Below are positions 58,901 through 64,000 of a stretch of DNA of 64,000 nt, piece after piece. The stretch is from Streptomyces sp. MMG1533 (GTDB lineage: Bacteria; Actinomycetota; Actinomycetes; Streptomycetales; Streptomycetaceae). The notes under the pieces were generated by a model. That model saw only the letters and a list, made by a program, of their open reading frames with translations. It was not told the origin of the DNA and did no database searches. The position numbers and the translations under genes are program-made. Where the stretch lies: positions 3,277 to 67,276 of the forward strand of contig NZ_LGDG01000240.1 in NCBI RefSeq assembly GCF_001279775.1, read 5' to 3'. Each line of letters begins with the position of its first letter. Positions within the stretch are counted from its first letter, which is position 1.

Positions 58901-60273
58901 CCCACGACCACGAGCCCCCCGCCGACGACGCGTTCGACGGCAGTCAGGCCTTGCAGCCGCCGCCGTTCGATCTGGACGCCGAGAAGGCAGTCCTCGGCTC
59001 GATGATCCTCTCCGGCAATGCGCTCGAGGAAGTTGTCGAGATCCTTAAGCCGGAGCACTTCTACCGTCCCGGCCACGAGGCGATCTACCGGGCGCTCGTA
59101 GACCTCCACAACGAAGGTGCCGCCCACGACGAGATCGCCCTCACCAACCGGCTCGAGCGGGACGGCGACCTGACCCGCTGCGGCGGCCGCGGCTATCCGT
59201 TCACGCTCGTCCAGGCCGTGCCCACGGTCGCCCACGCCGAGTACTACGCCGGCGTCGTCCGCGAGAAAGCCGTCCTCCGGAAGATCCTCGCCGCCGGGAA
59301 CAGCATGGCTCAGGGCGTCCACAGCCGCGAGCGTTCCCCTGACGAGATCATCCAGGACGCCTACGACACCCTCGAAGGACTCGCCGGCCTCACCGACACC
59401 GGCGACGAAGACCTGTCCATCGGCATCGACATCATGGACACCGTCGCCGAGGTCGTCGACATCCGCGAGAACGGCCCCAAGCTCGGACTCCTCACCGGGT
59501 TCCTCGACTTCGACGCCCTCACCGGCGGCCTCCTGCCCGGTCAGTTCATCCTCATCGCCGCCCGCCCCGCCATGGGCAAGTCGGTCCTCGCCGGGGACTT
59601 CGCCCGCTACACCGCGATCCGCAACGACGTCCCCACCGCGTTCTTCTCCCTCGAGATGGGCCGCAAGGAACTCGAGAAGCGGTTCCTGTCCGCGCACGCC
59701 ACGTACCCGCTGCACTGGATGAAGGCCAAGGGGCCCATCGACGACGGCAAGGTCATGGACCTGGTCGAGGCCGGCAAGGACATGCAGTCGTCGCCGCTGT
59801 TCATCGTCGCCGACACCGGCATCACACTCGCCAAGATCCGATCGCACTGCCGTCGCGTACAGCGCCAGCACGGTCTCGGCCTCGTCGTCATCGACTACTT
59901 GCAGCTGATGAGCGGCGAAACGACCGGCCGCAACGACAACCGGCAGCAGGAAGTGTCCCGGATCAGCCGCGGCCTCAAAACCCTCGCCATGGACCTCCAG
60001 GTCCCGGTCATCGCCCTCTCGCAGTTGAACCGTGGCCCCGAGCAGCGGCAGGACAAGAAGCCGATGATCTCCGACCTCCGCGAGTCCGGATCCCTCGAGC
60101 AGGACGCCGACATCGTCATCCTGCTCCACCGCGAAGACGCCTACGACAAGGAATCCCCTCGAGCAGGTGAGGCGGACCTCATCGTCGCCAAACACCGCAA
60201 CGGGCCGACGGCAACGATCACCGTCGCCTTCCAAGGGCACTACGCCCGATTCGTCGACATGGCCCAGACCTGA
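58897..60273 (+). CDS. dnaB: Replicative DNA helicase (DnaB-like)
   Basis: A 458-aa RecA-fold hexameric helicase. The N-terminal DnaB domain spans about residues 22-120 (DLDAEKAVLGSMILSGNALE), followed by a linker and the ATPase domain with Walker A ARPAMGKS at 222-229, SLEMGRKELEKRF, Walker B LGLVVIDYLQLMSG and the later ALSQLNRGPEQRQDKKPMIS motif. The length is normal. It is encoded with initiator and loader, forming a replication module that makes the element independent of host DnaB at its own origin. Confidence 0.95.
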   Translation: MTHDHEPPADDAFDGSQALQPPPFDLDAEKAVLGSMILSGNALEEVVEILKPEHFYRPGHEAIYRALVDLHNEGAAHDEIALTNRLERDGDLTRCGGRGYPFTLVQAVPTVAHAEYYAGVVREKAVLRKILAAGNSMAQGVHSRERSPDEIIQDAYDTLEGLAGLTDTGDEDLSIGIDIMDTVAEVVDIRENGPKLGLLTGFLDFDALTGGLLPGQFILIAARPAMGKSVLAGDFARYTAIRNDVPTAFFSLEMGRKELEKRFLSAHATYPLHWMKAKGPIDDGKVMDLVEAGKDMQSSPLFIVADTGITLAKIRSHCRRVQRQHGLGLVVIDYLQLMSGETTGRNDNRQQEVSRISRGLKTLAMDLQVPVIALSQLNRGPEQRQDKKPMISDLRESGSLEQDADIVILLHREDAYDKESPRAGEADLIVAKHRNGPTATITVAFQGHYARFVDMAQT

Positions 60274-60291
60274 CCCGAAAGGAGAACCACC

Positions 60292-60459
60292 GTGCCCTAC
60301 CTCGACACCTGCGACCGCTGCCTCACCGAAGACAGCCCCGCCATACCGCCCGCCAAGGTCACGCCCAACGGCCCCGGCTCCGTCCTCGCCACGTACCGCT
60401 GCCCCACCTGCGGTCGCACGTGGACCTGCGGATGGGCCGACCAGGGCGAGGCCGCCTGA
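60292..60459 (+). CDS. Zinc-ribbon microprotein
   Basis: A 55-aa protein with CDRC near the start and CPTCGRTWTCGW near the end, a likely zinc ribbon. The GTG follows AAAGGAG. Its stop overlaps the next ATG (TGATG). Confidence 0.65.
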   Translation: MPYLDTCDRCLTEDSPAIPPAKVTPNGPGSVLATYRCPTCGRTWTCGWADQGEAA

Positions 60460-60671
60460 TGCCCGACACCCGCTTGCGCTGCCGGGAGTGCCACCGCCCG
60501 CTCCGCCGCCCGTCGCTGTCGGGCTACGGCCCGGTGTGTGAACGCCGCCGCAACGCCAGACCCGCACCCACGCCGGCAGCCCGCACCCCGACCGCCGGGC
60601 CCGTCCCGCAGATCGACGGGCAGGTCGAACTGCCGCTGATCCCGTTCCAGCCCACCTTGCACAGCCTCTGA
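60459..60671 (+). CDS. DUF6011-like zinc-finger protein
   Basis: A 70-aa protein beginning MPDTRLRCRECHRPLRRPSL with SGYGPVCERRR, the Cys pattern of DUF6011-like phage proteins, followed by a Pro-rich linker and a VELPLIPFQPTL motif at the end. The terminal hydrophobic motif resembles a clamp- or partner-binding peptide, but this is only a resemblance. Confidence 0.62.
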   Translation: MPDTRLRCRECHRPLRRPSLSGYGPVCERRRNARPAPTPAARTPTAGPVPQIDGQVELPLIPFQPTLHSL

Positions 60672-60705
60672 CGACCACCGCACCACCGACACCGAGGAGA
60701 ACCCC

Positions 60706-61047
60706 GTGACCACCGAAACCCCCACCACCGACCCGACCCGCGACCTCCACGAGGCCGCACTGGAAGGAGCTATCCGCCTCACCATCCGCGGCGCCAAGGC
60801 CCGAACCCCGCAAGACCGGTGGGCCGCTGCCCAGGGCGCGTCCATGTCGTGGGCGTTCCACCAGGCCCTGACCCGGCTGGTCGAGCTCGACCCCGACGGC
60901 ACTGCCGCGTTCGCTGCGGATCTTGTTGAGGAGCTGGAGGACGGCTCCTACGGCGACGACATGTGCGACACGGCCGTCGAGCTGGGTTTCGACCCGCAGC
61001 CGTGGATCGACGTCGAACGCAACCCGTCGGCCTCCGTCGCGCGTTGA
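60706..61047 (+). CDS. Hypothetical helical phage protein
   Basis: A 113-aa helical protein (DLHEAALEGAIRLTIRGAKA, then MSWAFHQALTRLVELDPDGT). No family is recognised. The GTG follows CGAGGAGAACC and has good spacing. Confidence 0.6.
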   Translation: MTTETPTTDPTRDLHEAALEGAIRLTIRGAKARTPQDRWAAAQGASMSWAFHQALTRLVELDPDGTAAFAADLVEELEDGSYGDDMCDTAVELGFDPQPWIDVERNPSASVAR

Positions 61048-61098
61048 CGCACGCCCGGGGGACCGGACGCCGCCGCCACCCGCCTACCGGAGACCCCC

Positions 61099-61308
61099 AT
61101 GCCCCACCCCTGGCTCCCACACCCGCCCGTCCCGCCACCCCACCGCACCGTCTGCCCGCACGGCCGGCCCTACGCCACCGCCGATCTGGCGCGCACGGAT
61201 CCGATCCGTTTCGCCACCGATGTGCCGCTCGAACCCGTGCGCTGTGCGACACCCCGCTGCGGCTGGCATTTGACCGACCCGACTGCCCGACCGGAAGGAA
61301 CCCGATGA
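61099..61308 (+). CDS. Small Pro/His-rich protein
   Basis: A 69-aa protein with PHPWLPHPPVPPPHRTVCPH at the start and a CATPRCGWH motif near the end; the Cys/His set could bind zinc. The ATG follows GGAGACCCCC. It overlaps the next gene by four bases. Confidence 0.55.
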   Translation: MPHPWLPHPPVPPPHRTVCPHGRPYATADLARTDPIRFATDVPLEPVRCATPRCGWHLTDPTARPEGTR

Positions 61309-61886
61309 CCGACCAGACTCCGCTCACCGACCAGCAGCTCGACGACATCGCAGGCCGCTGGACGCCCGTCCCCCACGGCGAGCGCCCGCAGATCAGCCTG
61401 ACCGGTAGCTCAAGCCCTGGCGTGCTGCTCGCTGCGCTGTCGAGCGCCCCGGAGGACGTCCGCCTGCTGCTCGCCGAAGTCCGCCGCCAGCGCACCCAGG
61501 TCATCTCGATCGAGGGGGCCGCAGACCGGTACGCAACCCGAGCCAACGAGTACCAGGCCGCGCTTGAGGCCACCGTCATCGAACTGCTTGCCGTACAGGT
61601 CGAGCGGGACGCGGCGCGCGCCGAAGTCGCCCGCCTCCGCGCCCGCACGCTGACCGACAGCGAGTACGACGCCGCCTGGCACGCCGTCGAAGGCGCCGCC
61701 GGGGAGGAAGGCGCCGACCCCGGGACGGTCCTTCACGCCGTCCTCGACAGGCTCGGGATCACCTGGGCTACCGACGAGGAGACGCACGTCGTCGCCGACG
61801 ACTCCGACGACCCGGAGCACGTCGACGACTGCCCCGGCTGCGCTCCCGCCGCTGCTGCTGGTGTCGAGTCCGGGACAGGCCAGTGA
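61305..61886 (+). CDS. Hypothetical coiled-coil phage protein
   Basis: A 193-aa protein. The central part is a likely coiled coil (VRLLLAEVRRQRTQVISIEG, then IELLAVQVERDAARAEVARL), and the C-terminus is acidic with CPGC. It resembles many actinophage proteins of unknown role that begin with an LTDQQLDDI-type motif. It overlaps both neighbours. Confidence 0.62.
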   Translation: MTDQTPLTDQQLDDIAGRWTPVPHGERPQISLTGSSSPGVLLAALSSAPEDVRLLLAEVRRQRTQVISIEGAADRYATRANEYQAALEATVIELLAVQVERDAARAEVARLRARTLTDSEYDAAWHAVEGAAGEEGADPGTVLHAVLDRLGITWATDEETHVVADDSDDPEHVDDCPGCAPAAAAGVESGTGQ

Positions 61887-62149
61887 CCGCCGCCCGGCAG
61901 ATCACCCGTGACCCGTTCGGCCCGCCGCTCCCCACCGCCGAGGAAGCCGCCGCCGCCCACCGCATGGGCTGGAACCTCCGCTGCAACAGCTGCGGCGGCT
62001 ACGGCGCCACCTGGATCCCCGGCATGCGGCCCGGCTGGGGATCCCTCGCCCTCTGCTACCCGCACAAGCGGGAGCTGGAGGCCACGCAGCGCCGCCACGC
62101 CCAGGAGTTGCAGGCGCTCACCGCGGTCCGCTTCGAGCAGGACCGCTGA
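61883..62149 (+). CDS. Hypothetical Cys-containing phage protein
   Basis: An 88-aa protein with CNSCGGYGATWIPG and a later CYPHKRE segment, possibly one zinc site, then a helical tail. The GTG overlaps the upstream stop. Confidence 0.6.
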   Translation: MTAARQITRDPFGPPLPTAEEAAAAHRMGWNLRCNSCGGYGATWIPGMRPGWGSLALCYPHKRELEATQRRHAQELQALTAVRFEQDR

Positions 62150-62187
62150 CCCCGCGCCCTCTGACCCGCCACCCCGAAGGAGAACCG

Positions 62188-62466
62188 ATGACTGCCGCTC
62201 CCGCCGAAGGCCCACAGCCCGCACCCCGGCACAGCCACCGCTCGCCCACCCTCCACATTGCCGCCACCCCTTGGCCCCACATCGCCGACCAGTCAGACGG
62301 GATCAGCCTTCAGCACGGGGACTGGCTCATCCACGGCATCGTCCGCGCACCCGTCGCCACCCCGGACGACCCTGGCGCGCTGCGCCTGCTGCTGGAGTAC
62401 GCGCTCGCCACCCTCGACCGCCACGAGCAGGGCCCGGACGCGCTGCTCGATGACGACGAGGCGTGA
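62188..62466 (+). CDS. Hypothetical phage protein
   Basis: A 92-aa protein with a beta-rich centre (SDGISLQHGDWLIHGIVRAP) and a C-terminal helix (LRLLLEYALATLDRHEQG). No family is recognised. The ATG follows GAAGGAGAACC. Confidence 0.58.
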   Translation: MTAAPAEGPQPAPRHSHRSPTLHIAATPWPHIADQSDGISLQHGDWLIHGIVRAPVATPDDPGALRLLLEYALATLDRHEQGPDALLDDDEA

Positions 62467-62542
62467 CCACCCCACGCAAGACCGGCCGCCCGCGGGCAAT
62501 GCGGGCGGCCGGCCCCGCCGATTCTCACCGGAGGAACCCCCA

Positions 62543-62698
62543 ATGACCAACCCGACCGGCTGCCGCTGGTGCGGCATCGACCAACGCGACCACATGCAGC
62601 GCTGGCACTCCACCGCCGGCTGGCGCCAGTGGACCCAGCCCACCCCACAGCAGACCAAGACCCGCATGCAGCAGCGCGCCGCCAGGAGGAACCCGTGA
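62543..62698 (+). CDS. Small zinc-binding-like protein
   Basis: A 51-aa basic protein, MTNPTGCRWCGIDQRDHMQR onward, with a CxxC pair and two His residues that could complete a zinc site. The ATG follows GGAGGAACC, and the stop overlaps the next GTG. Confidence 0.6.
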   Translation: MTNPTGCRWCGIDQRDHMQRWHSTAGWRQWTQPTPQQTKTRMQQRAARRNP

Positions 62699-63795
62699 CC
62701 GACAACCCGACTGCTCGTCTCCTCGACTGCGGCCTCTGCTTCGAGGAGCAGGGCGAGGAGGTTCACCCGCACCCGGAATGCCCGATCGCCACGGTTGCCC
62801 GCTATCACCGCCGCGCCGACGAGGTGCAGGCCGTCCAGTGGACCGGACACAACGCCGACACCCTGCGCGCATTCGCCGGGCACCACTTCGACACGATCGA
62901 CCCCGAGGACCGCATCGAGGACGGCGACCAGGACGCCCAAGTCCTCATCGAGGCCAGCTACTGGACCGGGATCAGCCCGGGCTACTGGGTGCTCAAGTTC
63001 GAGGACCATCTCGACGTTGAGCGCGACGAGAACTTCCGCGCGGGGTGGGCGCCTGCCGCTGTTCCTGTTGTGTCTGCCGCCGTACCGCCCACAACCCAGA
63101 CCGCCGAGCCTGTGTGCGTCTGCGGGCATCCGATGCGCCTCCACCACGAAGACGTGTGCCTCCTCACCGGCTGCGGCTGCAACGACGGCCGGGAGCCGGA
63201 GGCCGCCGATCTGGCCGACCGTCTCGAAGCCGTCCTCACCGAGAAGTTCACCGAACTCGGCAATCCGTTCTCCCGGATGCGGATCGCTTTCCAGGGCCCG
63301 GACGGCTGGCCTGCCTCGAAGGAGGTCGGCCCGCACGATGTGGCGCTCGTGCTGCGGGAGCTGCTGGCCGACGAGGCGCCGCCGCTGCCGTCGATCCACG
63401 CGAACGACGTCGCGGGCTTCTGCCCCGCATGCGGTCACGGCGTCCTCATGCTCGGCTCCGGTGGCCACGTCACGTGCACGCTGATGGACTGCCCGAAGCC
63501 TGAAGCCGCCGACGAGTTGCTGCACCGGGCCGACGAGGCGCAGCAGCAGCCCGAGACGCAGGACCGGTCGGCCGGCTGCTGCGGACGGCCGCCGGGAGCG
63601 ATCTGCGTCCACGACCACCCCGCCGCCGCGTCTGTTGGCGTGCAGACCGACGAGGAGGCCGAGAACCCGCGCACCGTCTGCGTCTGCGGCCACACCAAGG
63701 GCGAGCACCTCCGCGTCAGCGGCCGTCTGCTCTGCGACGCGTGCGACCCCGACTCCACCGAGAACCTCACCTGCACTGGGTTCGACGCCCTGTGA
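62695..63795 (+). CDS. Multi-Cys phage protein
   Basis: A 366-aa protein of mosaic build. It has an N-terminal CGLC...HPHPEC site and a domain with VQAVQWTGHNADTLRAFAGH found in many phage proteins of unknown function. Repeated Cys clusters follow: VCVCGHPMRLHH with LTGCGC, FCPACGHG, and VCVCGHTKGEHLRVSG with LCDACD. The two VCVCGH modules look like duplicated zinc fingers. The GTG follows AGGAGGA. Confidence 0.65.
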   Translation: MTDNPTARLLDCGLCFEEQGEEVHPHPECPIATVARYHRRADEVQAVQWTGHNADTLRAFAGHHFDTIDPEDRIEDGDQDAQVLIEASYWTGISPGYWVLKFEDHLDVERDENFRAGWAPAAVPVVSAAVPPTTQTAEPVCVCGHPMRLHHEDVCLLTGCGCNDGREPEAADLADRLEAVLTEKFTELGNPFSRMRIAFQGPDGWPASKEVGPHDVALVLRELLADEAPPLPSIHANDVAGFCPACGHGVLMLGSGGHVTCTLMDCPKPEAADELLHRADEAQQQPETQDRSAGCCGRPPGAICVHDHPAAASVGVQTDEEAENPRTVCVCGHTKGEHLRVSGRLLCDACDPDSTENLTCTGFDAL

Positions 63796-63860
63796 TCGCC
63801 GATGCCGTCGACACCGCGTTCACCCTCGGCTGGGCGCTCGCCGCGTGGATCGCCGCCTGA
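63792..63860 (+). CDS. 22-aa hydrophobic microprotein
   Basis: The GTG at 63792 overlaps the preceding stop and opens a 22-codon frame, VIADAVDTAFTLGWALAAWI with AA, ending in TGA. It is a single hydrophobic helix. The overlap suggests coupling, but so short a frame is uncertain. Confidence 0.45.
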   Translation: MIADAVDTAFTLGWALAAWIAA

Positions 63861-63973
63861 AGTTACCGGCGAGGCAAGTAACTGACGGCCTCGACCCCCC
63901 TCCCCGGGCCGTCACCCCAACCCAACCCCCAACGGCCGCACACGGCCGCCCTGTACGCCGAGAAGAGGCCCAA

Positions 63974-64000
63974 ATGCCTGACACTGAAGACCACTGGCAA
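63974..64000 (+). CDS. Start of a further rightward gene, partial
   Basis: An ATG at 63974, preceded by GAGAAGAGG, opens a frame (MPDTEDHWQ) that runs off the right edge. Only nine codons are visible, so no product can be suggested. Confidence 0.5.

Noticed and set aside
1..64000. tRNA genes, rRNA genes and CRISPR arrays
   Set aside because: No cloverleaf-like segment with a conserved T-loop, no rRNA sequence and no regularly spaced repeat-spacer pattern was noticed. The repeats found are tandem or palindromic without unique spacers.
43096..64000. Conjugation or plasmid-transfer genes that would make this an integrative conjugative element
   Set aside because: No FtsK/TraB-type translocase, relaxase or Rep of the pSAM2 type is visible in the part shown. 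The early genes look phage-like, though the unseen remainder could change this.

Overview
The window is very GC-rich with heavy G/C at third codon positions. Its content (twin-arginine lipoproteins, GTG starts, a MocR regulator, a DUF5999 protein, an actinomycete-type xylan operon) points to a Streptomyces chromosome or a close relative. Two parts can be told apart: a host segment at about 1-41,700, and the first 22 kb of an integrated phage-like element from about 41,700 to the right edge. No tRNA, rRNA or CRISPR array was seen.

Host segment. A cut-off APC-type permease (1-1734, minus) is followed by a xylan/xylo-oligosaccharide cluster: GH43 xylosidase, lipoprotein, two ABC permeases, secreted GH10 xylanase, and a convergent LacI-family regulator (2263-10106). 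Three near-identical operators (consensus CGAAWGTTTCG) lie before the GH43 gene, before the lipoprotein gene and before the regulator itself. They define a small local regulon. No ATPase gene is present, so a shared ATPase such as MsiK is inferred. Then come DUF5999, a conserved hypothetical, a glutamate-cysteine ligase-like enzyme, a substrate-binding/VWA protein, a CPBP-family membrane protein, PhzF, PadR with an apparent operator, SRPBCC, a Clp-N-like protein and two EamA exporters. The second exporter follows a short leader peptide gene and an attenuator-like hairpin. Next are a PaiB-like/PNPOx-like pair divergent from a MocR regulator, a third EamA exporter facing a LysR regulator, another split-barrel flavoprotein facing an isochorismatase-like protein with altered catalytic residues, a Rieske lipoprotein, a HipA-like kinase with DUF3037, two SDR reductases, a peptide-type binding lipoprotein, uracil-DNA glycosylase, a Gfo/Idh/MocA oxidoreductase, Lnt, an NTF2-like protein, an FAD monooxygenase and an AI-2E-family transporter.

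Integrated element. The C-terminal 45 codons of an undecaprenyl-diphosphatase (uppP) gene abut a tyrosine integrase, so the element appears to sit inside uppP. Divergent XRE regulators with repeated CGTAGA/TCTACG half-sites form the likely decision switch. Rightward genes are packed with ATGA/GTGA-type overlaps: many small phage proteins, a sliding-clamp-like protein, a RecE-like nuclease with a probable annealing protein, a LAGLIDADG endonuclease fused to a duplicated start of an ASCH gene, DUF4326, a C5-cytosine methyltransferase, a broken HNH gene carrying a reverse-strand Phd-type antitoxin, and a replication module (initiator with internal iterons, DnaC-like loader, DnaB helicase). No capsid, tail, lysis or conjugation gene is visible. 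The far end of the element lies beyond the window, so phage versus other integrative element is not settled, though the early genes look phage-like.

The two most unusual structures are the homing endonuclease that has taken over the first nine codons of an ASCH gene, with a synonymously rewritten copy of those codons restored downstream (51,851-52,920), and the leader-peptide/attenuator arrangement ahead of an EamA exporter (20,522-20,762).
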